Positions 51,707 to 60,938 of a stretch of 64,000 bases of DNA are shown here, one piece after another. Under the pieces are notes generated by a model, which was not told the DNA's origin, ran no database searches, and saw nothing but the letters and a program-made list of their open reading frames with translations. The DNA lies in the NCBI GenBank assembly GCA_900074725.1, contig LT598461.1:1-64000 (forward strand), given 5' to 3'. The stretch comes from Lachancea dasiensis (lineage: Eukaryota; Ascomycota; Saccharomycetes; Saccharomycetales; Saccharomycetaceae). The translations under genes were made by a program, and so were the position numbers. Every line of letters starts with the position of its first letter. Position 1 is the first letter of the stretch.

Positions 51707-52609
51707 GGATCCACGTCTCCGGCCAAACCGAGGACTTACTACGCGTAAACATCGAGAGTAAAGTAATCTGTATTCCTCAACTATGAGTACTTTGGGAAGT
51801 ACTCGATGAAATGGCCACTGCATAACTTTGAACGAAAGGACAACAATAAAAAGTTTTACTACTTTCCACCGTCTACTTGAGCTCATCTCTTTAGGACGAA
51901 CAAAACGAGCCATTGGGATCTCCGAAAGGTGCTTTGATTGGTCTGCGGGTATCTTTTCGAGACCCCTGCAGCTGGAGCGGTACAAATTGACAGCATCCTG
52001 GCAGTGTGATGTGAAGAATCAATGGTGTTTCTGGTGGAATGACACGTTTCTCAAAACCCGCACAACTTAAGTTCGTTGGATGGGCTCCTAGGAGTCAGAG
52101 ATATCCAGAGGATGTGTCTCTGTGCAGAGAATAATTATTTCAAAAATCCCGCTTCCATTCCGGTGGATCCTATGTGTCTGTGGCCTCTTGGAAGCTTCGT
52201 GTAGGAGCTGGGCGCTTTCCATATGAAAGTACACTTTTGATACTGAGTTTTTCATTATCTGAAAGCTGTCTTTCCGGAAAATACATGGCGTCGTACCCTT
52301 TTCCTCGCGGGAACTACACAGAAACTCAGCGATCCATGGTCTTCCGAGAAACTTGTTTTTCCACTGGCCATAGCCATTTACTTGTCAACACGCACCGGTT
52401 TCCTGTTTTGTGCCATGTACACCAGTTTGCCATAGCATTTATGCCTTATCGGAATTTCCGGTGAAGAATAGGCCCTGTGCATTGGAATGAAAGAGTTTTT
52501 CTTCGTTTCGCCGCCCATCGCGTGTTCGTGTCTCTGTATACAACTGAAGACCTTTAATCGGTTGTGGGATTTACATTTTTTCATTTCTTGTTTCTTGGTT
52601 ATCCTTAAA
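51707..52609. other. KRE28 promoter and RBA50 3' flank
   Basis: About 900 bp. The MCB box at 51741-51746 belongs to KRE28. Small plus-strand frames (51828-52070, 52174-52464) show no recognisable features. No RNA gene seen. Confidence 0.5.
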
Positions 52610-53980
52610 TTATGTACTTTCTTCCTTGCTACCACTTCTGGAATCACCGCCGCCTTCTTTCCACAGCCATAGGGCGTCGATCGCATAGTTCCGGACTGAA
52701 AGGTTTTTCGTCATTGATTCGTCTGCCGCCTCGGTGAGCGACTCGATTACCTGGTGAGACTTACAAAGATCCCAAAACATCGTGTAAATTCGGCTCACTA
52801 TAGCATCAGCCCCACCCATCTCCTGATAAGTTTCAGCGTCTACCTCTGGAACAAGTTGGTCGTAGTTCCGCTTGCCAAGTTTGTAAAGAATTCTCCCCAA
52901 AGTTCTAATTGCTATACATCTTTGGGAGGGAAATGTAGACCTTGACAAGTGCTGGAGTTCTCCAATTGTGTAACCGGCGAGTTCAGGATCCTCTGAATGA
53001 TGGTGGAGACCATTTCTAGTACTTTCGATCTTGCGGTTGGGCGGCACTAGGTTACCTTTGAAATCAAACCTACACTGGGCGACGTCCTGAATTACGTCGT
53101 TGGCACTTGCTTTGGGAACTGGTTTCATCCAAGCAAGCTTGTCTGCCTCTTTTGGTAAATCTGGGAAATACTTTTCGTGCAGCTTGTTATCGAATTCTGG
53201 GTCGTGAATATCCAAGCTTTCAAAGTCTTCTTGAGCATCTTTGACAGGCCTCATGAAATGAACGTCGTTGAGTAGTTCCTCGTTCTTCATGTGGTCCATC
53301 TGCTGTACAAACTGGTATTCTTGAGGGGCAATATCATCCTCGTCGGCGCTCGGTCTTGCGAAATCTAGAGGCTCGCTTTGCGTAGGCTCCTGTATATCAG
53401 CGTCCCCCTCAAATTTGACATGCTTGGAGGGCTTGGGTTGTATTCCTAGGGCTTCATTAACTTTCTCGTCGTCAAGGTGCGGCAGATCAGCAATTTCGCG
53501 AGAACCGCCGATCCAGGTCCCTGGTGCCCCTTCTACTTCAGCGAAGAGTGGAGCTGTGTTTGGCTTGATATAGTCTTTGAGTGGGTCAGATTTTTGGCCC
53601 GAATCCTGCTTCGAGAGTCTCTTCATCAAGCTTTGAATGACTTTCGGGTCCAGCGACTCCAAAATGTCCCGTTTTTCCTGCGCCAGTTGGTCGGCGGACA
53701 TCTGCTGCATGCGCGCAACGTTTTCGCGGTGAATCTCTTCAGCCACCGTTTCAGGTTCTGTTTTCAGCTTTGACTCAGCAGCGGGTGGCTTACCACCATT
53801 GACTTGGGACGTTTTGCTGGTGGTTTTAGCGCCCGACCGCTGTCTCTTTTGGTATAGTCTTGTTTTCCAGGATGATATCTTTTCAGGCTCGTAAAGTGCC
53901 GGAAAACCAGTCGCTGGAGCCGCATCCACGCTCGAAGGAGCAGTGGCGTCTTTCTCGACAATATCCCCTAGCAGATCCAT
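52610..53980 (-). CDS. RBA50: RNA polymerase II assembly factor Rba50 (RPAP1-like)
   Basis: 456 residues against 439. Rba50 helps assemble RNA polymerase II subcomplexes in the cytoplasm, as RPAP1 does in animals. It opens MDLLGDIVEKD as in S. cerevisiae. The RPAP1 N-terminal motif is about 85-130 (IHRENVARMQQMSADQLAQE, RDILESLDPKVIQSLMKR), and the C-terminal domain has GYTIGELQHLSRSTFPSQR and RILYKLG. In S. cerevisiae it lies between SNA2 and HLR1 on the other strand; here the SPS2-to-RBA50 segment is inverted and follows KRE28. Confidence 0.96.
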   Translation of the reverse strand: MDLLGDIVEKDATAPSSVDAAPATGFPALYEPEKISSWKTRLYQKRQRSGAKTTSKTSQVNGGKPPAAESKLKTEPETVAEEIHRENVARMQQMSADQLAQEKRDILESLDPKVIQSLMKRLSKQDSGQKSDPLKDYIKPNTAPLFAEVEGAPGTWIGGSREIADLPHLDDEKVNEALGIQPKPSKHVKFEGDADIQEPTQSEPLDFARPSADEDDIAPQEYQFVQQMDHMKNEELLNDVHFMRPVKDAQEDFESLDIHDPEFDNKLHEKYFPDLPKEADKLAWMKPVPKASANDVIQDVAQCRFDFKGNLVPPNRKIESTRNGLHHHSEDPELAGYTIGELQHLSRSTFPSQRCIAIRTLGRILYKLGKRNYDQLVPEVDAETYQEMGGADAIVSRIYTMFWDLCKSHQVIESLTEAADESMTKNLSVRNYAIDALWLWKEGGGDSRSGSKEEST

Positions 53981-54306
53981 GGCCTAACTCCGTTCCAATA
54001 CCTGAACTCGAGGTCTACCGCCAGTGTCTTGCCTGGTAAAGCGGTTGTATATTTTGATGGCCCACATAGTCACTACGAACGAACACATGGCACCTCCAGC
54101 ATGGCGATGAGCCATGAGCGATGACAACACAAGAACACTCGAAGGCCGTTTCGAACACACAGGTCCTACTAACATCCTTACACACTCGAAGAGCTCCCAC
54201 GTACCACCAAGCGGCAACCGCGGTCCCCTCTTTTCGCACAAAACGCCTTTCAAAATATCAACTTCATTATATCTTATGTAGCAGGCTGACTAGCAACGAC
54301 TTTGGA
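53981..54306. other. RBA50 promoter, SNA2 3' flank
   Basis: 326 bp between same-strand genes; no gene or clear motif seen. Confidence 0.45.
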
Positions 54307-54540
54307 TCAGCTGAGAGACCCGTAGCCGTCGTTTGGATGTGTCAAACCACCGCCTGGACGGCTAGGGTATGGGTGCTTGCTGATAATGTACAACGCATGT
54401 ACCAGACCGGGGAAGTAACCCAGAATGAACAACAGCAAGTTTAGCAAGGTGTCTTTTGTGAAAAAACCTCTCTTTAGTCCTACCGCGATGGGAGGAACAA
54501 AAATGGAAATAAACACCATAAACCAATCGCGAGCGTGCAT
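54307..54540 (-). CDS. SNA2: Small hydrophobic membrane protein Sna2 (Pmp3/UPF0057 family)
   Basis: 77 residues against 79. Two membrane segments (WFMVFISIFVPPIAVGL and LLNLLLFILGYFPGLVHALY) carry the Pmp3-family pattern PPIAV..G and ILGYFPGLVHA. Sna2 goes to the vacuole through cytosolic sorting motifs; the tail here (HPNDGYGSLS) contains a tyrosine-based YGSL signal of that type. Neighbour of RBA50 as in YDR525W-A. Confidence 0.96.
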   Translation of the reverse strand: MHARDWFMVFISIFVPPIAVGLKRGFFTKDTLLNLLLFILGYFPGLVHALYIISKHPYPSRPGGGLTHPNDGYGSLS

Positions 54541-54693
54541 CTTAAAGTACTATCAGCTTCTTTAGAATCAAAACTTGACCGTAATCCTATAGAACGAGTA
54601 CAACAAGTGCTTAGCTAATGCCACTAATTATTTTCATCTCGACGCTTTATATATCGATGGCCCATGGATTCGATTTTTTCCCTGTGGTAGCAA
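54541..54693. other. SNA2-DCG1 intergenic
   Basis: 153 bp, the SNA2 promoter and DCG1 3' flank. TATATATCG near 54648 is a TATA-like element for SNA2. Confidence 0.5.
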
Positions 54694-55482
54694 TTAATCA
54701 CCCTTGTTGACCCGCAGTCGACATAATAAAGTCAAAATTTCAATACCGCAAACCACACTGTCAACCAGGGTAACTTGAAGCTGAGATTCGGGATCTTCGT
54801 GAAGTGCTACACTGCGGATTTCCTGGCCTAAGAGGGTTTCCATTCCAGAAAACCCTGCACATCCCAGGATGATGGTGGTTGTGCCAAGACGCGTCACGTT
54901 TTCTTGGTAAATTCGCTTGGCAATAGCGTGCAGATTTTTCGGGTTGTGAAGGTCCAACACGGGCACAGAGGAAGCAACGGTTCCCTTGAAGGGACACGGA
55001 GAGCTGGAGAAGGGCTTGGGGGCCCCAAGCAAGCGTTCTGCGCCAGCATCCAGCAGCTCGACCCACTCGTCGTTCGAGGTGATAATCGAGAACTCTGTTC
55101 CTGGTCTCGAAAGGCAGGAGGTCATCGCGGCATGAAATATGCCCGTGACGGGGGTCGAGCACTCGGTTCTGGCCAAGAGCTCGCGCACCAGTGGGTGGTC
55201 CGAGAAACAGGCAACGAGCACGCCGTCGAAAGTATCGAAATATTGCTTGTCGTTGGCGCCAGCGGTACGTCTGCAGAGAAGGGGCAAACACTCGCGCGCA
55301 GAGTCGTGGCTTGTCTTGTCGCCGTCTATCTCAGGCGGCGCGCTGGGAGGACCCGTGAATAACGACACAACGACGTTTCTCAGGTGTCCTGGGTACGCTT
55401 CGTTCAGATGGTGTTCCACCTGCTGTCCAGCGGCCTGGGTCATGGACTCCGTGCTGTTCGGGTTGACGAGAAGAAGGCGCAT
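54694..55482 (-). CDS. DCG1: Dcg1-like Asp/Glu/hydantoin racemase-family protein
   Basis: 262 residues from MRLLLVNPNSTESM, the usual start for this fold; 41 more open codons precede it with other ATGs at 55527 and 55509. Dcg1 sits in the allantoin (DAL) cluster of S. cerevisiae and is controlled by nitrogen; its reaction is unproven, hydantoin or allantoin racemisation being the family guess. The fold shows the NPNST loop and two catalytic-type cysteines, in LVACFSDHP and IILGCAGFSGM. It stands alone here, far from other DAL genes, which fits a lineage in which the DAL cluster is not assembled. Confidence 0.9.
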   Translation of the reverse strand: MRLLLVNPNSTESMTQAAGQQVEHHLNEAYPGHLRNVVVSLFTGPPSAPPEIDGDKTSHDSARECLPLLCRRTAGANDKQYFDTFDGVLVACFSDHPLVRELLARTECSTPVTGIFHAAMTSCLSRPGTEFSIITSNDEWVELLDAGAERLLGAPKPFSSSPCPFKGTVASSVPVLDLHNPKNLHAIAKRIYQENVTRLGTTTIILGCAGFSGMETLLGQEIRSVALHEDPESQLQVTLVDSVVCGIEILTLLCRLRVNKGD

Positions 55483-55756
55483 GGGTTTCTGATCCGCGGG
55501 GGGTTCCATGTGGACGTGTAACTGCATCCAGTGAAGGGCAACAGGCAGGCGGACAGTGCGGTAATCTGACGGGGAGGGGGTTCTTCGGGAAGGGGAGTAA
55601 TCCAAGATGGCGACGGTCGACCCGCTAGTTTTTTATTTGGCCCATGTAGGGCCCTTCGGGCCCCAGGCTCGGCGAGATACGAAGCAGTATCGTGTCACAC
55701 GACCAGCGCCCTCCCCAGATCACCTGACTATGTAAATATATAGATGTGCGTGTACA

Positions 55757-55947
55757 TATGACTCAACCATTAGAGCCCAAACGTAGTAAAAAACAAGTCT
55801 ACTGCAGGCTCAACCATCGGTGCCCGAGGCCTCCTCGGGTAAACGTGGAGCTGAAGAGAATATGACTCACCCATTAGTGCCCAAACGTAGTAAAAAACAA
55901 GTCTACTGCAGACTCAACCATCGGTACCCGAGGCCTCCTCGGGTAAA
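55757..55947. repeat. Tandem 87-bp repeat with a strong hairpin
   Basis: Copies at 55757-55843 and 55861-55947 (104-bp period) share CCCAAACGTAGTAAAAAACA and CAAGTCTACTGCAG. Each ends in CCCGAGGCCTCCTCGGG (55823-55839, 55927-55943), a 7-bp stem with a 3-base loop. A third fragment (AAGTCTACTGCC) follows at about 55950. The role is unknown. Confidence 0.85.
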
Positions 55948-56017
55948 AAAAAAGTCTACTGCCTCCAGGGCGTGCTGGAAAAAAACACACCCCTTTCAGG
56001 GACCACGCTAAAAATTT

Positions 56018-56090
56018 TGGACGAGACCGGAGTCGAACCGATGACCTCTCCCATGCTAAGGGAGCGCGCTACCAACTACGCCACACGCCC
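56018..56090 (-). tRNA. tRNA-Ala (anticodon AGC)
   Basis: The reverse strand reads GGGCGTGTGGCGTAGTTGG at the 5' end (acceptor and A box), anticodon loop TTAGCAT within a CTCCC/GGGAG stem, B box GGTTCGACTCC, and acceptor end CTCGTCC plus discriminator A. The 73 bases have no intron. The U-U mismatch in the acceptor stem is also found in S. cerevisiae tRNA-Ala(AGC). A T-run follows on that strand (56011-56017). Confidence 0.97.
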
Positions 56091-56099
56091 AGAACTGAG

Positions 56100-56199
56100 G
56101 GTGCCAGGGTGAACTGTGCAATATGACAGCTACGCCGAATCCCATGCCCGGTGCCAGAGTGAACTGTGCAATATCTCAGCTACGCCGAATCCTGTGACC
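56100..56199. repeat. 50-bp direct tandem duplication upstream of tRNA-Ala
   Basis: GGTGCCAGGGTGAACTGTGC and its continuation TACGCCGAATCC occur at 56100-56149 and again, slightly changed, at 56150-56199. They start ten bases upstream of the tRNA 5' end. Confidence 0.85.
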
Positions 56200-57203
56200 G
56201 CTACTCGCTGCTCTCGCCACTCGCACACGGTCAGCCGCAAACACCCTTTGTGAGCCTTCTTCTTCTTTCCCCCCAATACACGTTCGTTGGCCTCTCGCTA
56301 GCGCCGCTTGTCGCTCTTGGCACCGCCCAGCAACCGGCGTCAACCGCGAACCACCCTTTGTGATCTAAAGGGTCGTTCGCGTGCCGCCAAAAGCCTCAAG
56401 CTACCCCCCGTGACGCGAGGCCCGCTAGCAATTGTCTTGAGACGCGCTCATCCATCCTTATCACACCGACACCGCCATATATTACCTGCTTTCACGACGC
56501 AAATTACACACCGCAAACGCAACAAAGCACTACTGATGGATGTCTTGCTAGCATGCTAGCATTGCTGGCCACCAGGCCTGCCGCTCCGCTCTCAATCTAT
56601 GACGTATAGATCCAAACAACAAGCGGAAAGACCCTGGGCGCTCCGCAACAGTCCCTAAAAGCAGCCCTCTGCCAGCTTATCGCTTTGTCCGCGGCCTGGC
56701 GACCATCACCCTCTACGTACGAGTCACGGGGAGTGCCGTCACACCATGTGACCCGTTACCCGCAGTCTATTTTAGTACCTCCGGAGGCTGGTCCAGGCCC
56801 GCCGCGGCCCGGGTGACGCGTTTCTGGCCCGACTTTGGTCATACTGTGGCCTCGCATTGCTCGTTTCGCGAGGTCCCTTTTCGGCAACATTCCATTTTTG
56901 GCCCAGCCTCTTTTTCTTTCCCTTTCTCTTTAGGAAAAGCAAGAGGCTCCGCTCAGAAAGTCCCGTGGAGGGATGAAAAACTCGCACTTTCTTTTCTTTT
57001 TGGTGCTGTCTGCTGTGCTGTGCTCTTTTTTTTTTTTTTTTTTTCGCTTCGGGTTTCGCCCCGGGTGGCCGGCACAGCTTGAGGTATATAAGGAAAGAGG
57101 CTAACCTGTGGGTGAACATATCTTTGTGCTGCCTTACTACTACTTTCTGGTCATAAGTTATAACTAAACGTATTACTCACTAGTTTCAACCTCCACTATC
57201 GCT
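56200..57203. promoter_or_regulatory. GC-rich upstream region of the small wall-protein gene
   Basis: No gene seen; open frames at 56166-56559 are composition-driven. A Reb1 site (TTACCCG, 56756-56762), ACGCGT (56816-56821), a 22-T tract (about 57027-57044) and TATATAAG at 57085-57092 lead to the ATG at 57204. The order fits a strong, open promoter of an abundant wall protein. Confidence 0.7.
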
Positions 57204-57401
57204 ATGCAATTCAAGAACATCGTCGCTGCTTTCGCCTCTGTTGCCGCTGTCCAAGCCGCCAACGGTACCAACGGTTCTAACGGTTCCAACGGCTCCAACG
57301 GCTCCACCACCTCCGTCTCCACCGGTGCCGCCGCCTCCAACGCCATGGGTGCTGGTGTCTTCGGTGCTGCCGTCGCTGCCGGTGTCGCTTTGTTGTTCTA
57401 A
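57204..57401 (+). CDS. Tiny GPI-anchored cell-wall protein (YDR524C-B/YCL048W-A type)
   Basis: 65 residues: signal peptide [18 protein letters not shown], a short Ser/Thr region with NGT and NGS sequons in tandem (five Asn-Gly-Thr/Ser repeats), and a small-residue omega site followed by a hydrophobic tail ([15 protein letters not shown]). S. cerevisiae has two such small proteins, one next to AGE1 and one next to SPS22, both matching this position. Codons are strongly biased to C-ending forms (GCC, TCC, AAC, GGT), as in highly expressed yeast genes. Confidence 0.88.
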   Translation: MQFKNIVAAFASVAAVQAANGTNGSNGSNGSNGSTTSVSTGAAASNAMGAGVFGAAVAAGVALLF

Positions 57402-58104
57402 GCGCGCACTCAGGATGTTGAGTCAGCAATTTTTTCTCTATTTCCCAGGCGGAAGCCGTTTAATGTGATATACATTTTATTTTTTTGTTTTTGTTTGCAG
57501 GGTCTAATACAAGAGCCCGGCTGCTAGGTGGCTGGGCGCTCCTTCCCTTTATTTTTCAAACTTGCCCGTACCGTTACGATGGTCCCGGGATGGGGGTGAT
57601 AGATGCGCGGGCGCGGTTGTGTTCCTGCCCTTTTTTATGTCGGCCAGCCGGTCTGTCCGGTGGTGCCGGTCGCGGGACCCGAACAGCGCGTTGTGCTCCT
57701 CCATCCGAGGATGTGGTCTGTTAACTGTCAAATTTTTTTTACTAGAAGCTTTCAAAAATCTTTCCTCCTGCTAATGACTGGTGTTTTCCCAGTAGCTCGC
57801 TGTAAAGCGTTCTTCTCGGGGGAAGGAGACGTATGTAATTTTATCTTCGGAGCTGCTATATACATCACACGCAAAATACATTTTGAAACTAGTCGCTAGC
57901 AAATCTCCAGTGCCAGGTGTTGTCTTGAATTATAGAAGTTACCGGCAGGCAACCGTTGTGTTGTTTTCCACGTATGTTGTTGCTTGGCATGTTTTTAATA
58001 TTTCGTAGCTTCGCACTATGCCCCATAATTTCAAGTTAGTAGACAACTCATAGAGCTCATCGGCTCAAACAGTCATTCAACGAACGTACTGACGCCCTCT
58101 GCTG
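57402..58104. other. Intergenic, promoter of AGE1
   Basis: 700 bp. Overlapping small frames at 57485-57899 on both strands look like shadows of GC-rich sequence. No clear motif. Confidence 0.45.
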
Positions 58105-60633
58105 ATGGGTGCAAACACCTCGCTGCTCAAACTATGCGGAGAGGTCTCCGAGTTCCTCGTGGACCTCTCTCCGACTTGTTCTACCGCCCCGCCGCGCTTT
58201 ATTCTGTATCCTCCCGCACAGCGTCAATTGGCGGTGTTGGCCGTGCCGGGCGCCGCGGAGTTCTCGGTCAAATGTGTCCTGCCACCTGTCTCGTCGACAT
58301 CGGGCCCCGGCCAACAAAATCCCAAGATACACATCCACTGCACGGCTTCTCACGACTCGGTCCTGTCCCGTGTCCCTGTTTCCGACCAGCCCGCTGTCGA
58401 CCAGCAGCACCTTAGTTTCCGCGTTTCTCTGGAAACCATCTTGGCCAAACCCGGTCTTCACACGGTCGATGTCCAGGTGCAGGGCGTTTCACTTTTTACG
58501 CTGGCCGTTTGGGTGGACCAACAGCCACCGCAGCGGGCAGAAGGCACACGCTCGCCGGCTTCCACGCTGCCGTCCCGCTCTCCTTCCGCCACTTCTTCCA
58601 TTTCAGTATCCAATTCTCCTTCTCCAGGGAGCCAGCCGTCGTTGCAATACCCTTTCCAGTCAGACGGCCCCCAATTTCGCAGTTTCATTTCCCACTGCGA
58701 AAACCTGATCCCTACTATTCGCCAATCGCTCAAGTATACCCAAGAAAAATCTGTAAAAGTCGCAGATTTCATTTCTACCACCAGGACAGAAATAGCTGGT
58801 CTAATATCCTGTGTCATGGAACTTGACACTTTGTCGCAAACGTTACCGCACCAATTCCACAACGTGCTTACCGCCTTGGTCTCCGCGTTGCGCACACAAC
58901 TAGAATCATTTTCCCATTTGCAATCAAACCTGCAGCAGTACATTAGCTCTTCTATCACAGATTATCTTCACTTTCTCGACCCTAAGGTCCTCTCCACGCG
59001 TCGAAAACAATACCACGATCAAGCTAAGCTATTTTACTCGTATATGGGTAAAAATCTATCAAAAGCTGACTCCACCAAGCTAGCAAAGAAAGTGCAATTT
59101 GAGTTACAAAGGTTTGATTATTTTGTTTACCTTACAGAGCTGATTGACGGTAGTCACGCGCGACAGTTCCTTTACGAGTTGTCTCAGTTTGCTAATGTTG
59201 CCAGTAACATGGACCTGAGTGCTCTTGTTAAGCAGACTCTAGTCTACCAGAAGAACCACAAATCGTCCAAAAAAAATCTCAATTCCATCAGGGCTCGAAT
59301 TTCCAATTCCAAGAGCTTCTCAAACTTTTCAAATCAAGTGACCGCCACCACGCACAGGGTTCACAGAGAGGGTATTTTGTGGACATATAAGGGGCACGGT
59401 AAATCTTCTGGCTGGCACAAGCAGTGGGTGGTGCTTAAAGGCTCCATACTTTCGGAATATTCGGATTGGAAGACTCAGGGAAAAAAGTTATCGCATTCCC
59501 CTCTGAAACTGACATTTGCGTGCATTAGAAGGCAAGACTCCGGGAATGACACAGGGTTTGAAATCATCACGACAGGTGGCACAACACGTGCATTCAGGGC
59601 AGAAAGTAAAAGTGAGTTAGATCAATGGTTGCAAGCCCTGCAAATCGCCGTTGGGACCGAATCAAACCCTGTCGATGATGAGCCCTCTTCTGCTTCGAGT
59701 AATAAGACGAACGCTGCCGAGGTCGTTTTTAGCGTCGACAAGTCCAACTCCACGTGCTGCGACTGCGGTGCCACTAGTCAGGTCGAGTGGATCAGCATAA
59801 ACTTGTTGTGTGTCGTTTGCATTAATTGTTCGGCAGCCCATAGATCCCTTGGTGCGCACGTTTCCAAAATTCGATCTCTAAAATTGGACTCTTTCACTTC
59901 CAATGAGGTCCTTGAACTAATGAAGTTCGTTTGCAACAACAATGTGAACTCCATCTATGAAGCTGAATTACCTGAGAAACTACTGGAACCTCTATCTTCA
60001 AATGACTTACGTGCTACATTCATCACCGACAAGTATGGCAAGAAAAAATATGTGACTCCTCTCGAGGAAAAAGACACTGAAGGAATCCAAAAGCGCTTAA
60101 CCCACAACCTCATTAAATCCATACACTTGAACAGCATTTACCTCTTACAGCAATGTATCGCCCAAGGTGTAGATCTCAACCAAACTCCCCTTGAGCAGGG
60201 AGAAGGTGTTTTCCAATACTCTTTGAAACATTATGAAGGTACGCGAACACATCCAGTTTTCTTCATCACTGAGTTTTTATTGCTAAACGGTCTGCAGGTG
60301 AAAGGGTTGCCCCAAGATCCCTCTACTTTAACAAAACCAGAACTGGAGTACTGGGACGCAAAAGCAGAAACAAATGGGGTGTATAATTTAGGAGCAATCA
60401 GCAGAAGCGCTACCATCAGCAATGTGAAACGTCCCGAATTGACCCATATAGACACATCTGGGGTTCATAAACTTTCTCAAAAATCCTCATCCACCCCAGA
60501 GCGCTCGGAGAATAGCTCCAAGCGTTGGAGCATCGGAGGACCAATGCCATCATCGACCTCAGCATCAAATATCACTGCGAACTCAAAAAATCGAGGGATT
60601 CGATTCCCGAAAGTTCATGGAGGAAAGACATAG
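58105..60633 (+). CDS. AGE1: ArfGAP with BAR-like and PH domains (Age1, ACAP type)
   Basis: 842 residues, far longer than S. cerevisiae Age1 (482). Order: about 190 N-terminal residues of unclear fold, a helical BAR-like region at about 195-380, a PH domain at 419-515 (GILWTYKGHGKSSGWHKQWVVLKG to LDQWLQALQIAVG), and an ArfGAP domain from about 550 with zinc finger CCDC...CINC and SAAHRSLGAHVSKIRSL holding the catalytic arginine. It would switch off Arf1/2 at Golgi or endosome membranes. S. cerevisiae Age1 lacks the upstream half, so this is probably the ancestral ACAP layout. Next to SPS1 as in YDR524C-YDR523C. Confidence 0.93.
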   Translation: MGANTSLLKLCGEVSEFLVDLSPTCSTAPPRFILYPPAQRQLAVLAVPGAAEFSVKCVLPPVSSTSGPGQQNPKIHIHCTASHDSVLSRVPVSDQPAVDQQHLSFRVSLETILAKPGLHTVDVQVQGVSLFTLAVWVDQQPPQRAEGTRSPASTLPSRSPSATSSISVSNSPSPGSQPSLQYPFQSDGPQFRSFISHCENLIPTIRQSLKYTQEKSVKVADFISTTRTEIAGLISCVMELDTLSQTLPHQFHNVLTALVSALRTQLESFSHLQSNLQQYISSSITDYLHFLDPKVLSTRRKQYHDQAKLFYSYMGKNLSKADSTKLAKKVQFELQRFDYFVYLTELIDGSHARQFLYELSQFANVASNMDLSALVKQTLVYQKNHKSSKKNLNSIRARISNSKSFSNFSNQVTATTHRVHREGILWTYKGHGKSSGWHKQWVVLKGSILSEYSDWKTQGKKLSHSPLKLTFACIRRQDSGNDTGFEIITTGGTTRAFRAESKSELDQWLQALQIAVGTESNPVDDEPSSASSNKTNAAEVVFSVDKSNSTCCDCGATSQVEWISINLLCVVCINCSAAHRSLGAHVSKIRSLKLDSFTSNEVLELMKFVCNNNVNSIYEAELPEKLLEPLSSNDLRATFITDKYGKKKYVTPLEEKDTEGIQKRLTHNLIKSIHLNSIYLLQQCIAQGVDLNQTPLEQGEGVFQYSLKHYEGTRTHPVFFITEFLLLNGLQVKGLPQDPSTLTKPELEYWDAKAETNGVYNLGAISRSATISNVKRPELTHIDTSGVHKLSQKSSSTPERSENSSKRWSIGGPMPSSTSASNITANSKNRGIRFPKVHGGKT

Positions 60634-60938
60634 GCTATCATACAATGGTGAAAACCTGGAAATTTGGCCCGCCCTAAGATATTAATATGGTAGCGTCCAA
60701 ATCTGTTGAATTTGAATTTCAGTCGTCATAGCGAAACATCACTTTATTCTTTTTTGTCATCATTTTCTCAACTGTCATTTTGTGTCAAAATTATGCGAAC
60801 TGTCATTGCAACGAAACCTTTCTGATTTATGGCCAAAACACTAAACGACTTAAACCAACACCTTGACCACTTCCAATCTTAGGTCGTCCATCGGATCGCT
60901 GTCCTTCGCTAGAATAGCTTGTCAAAGATTTTTGAGAA
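60634..60938. promoter_or_regulatory. SPS1 promoter with a middle-sporulation element
   Basis: TTTTGTGTC at 60778-60786 is the reverse of GACACAAAA, which fits the Ndt80-bound MSE consensus, 153 bp before SPS1. SPS1 in S. cerevisiae is a middle-sporulation gene. Confidence 0.75.
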
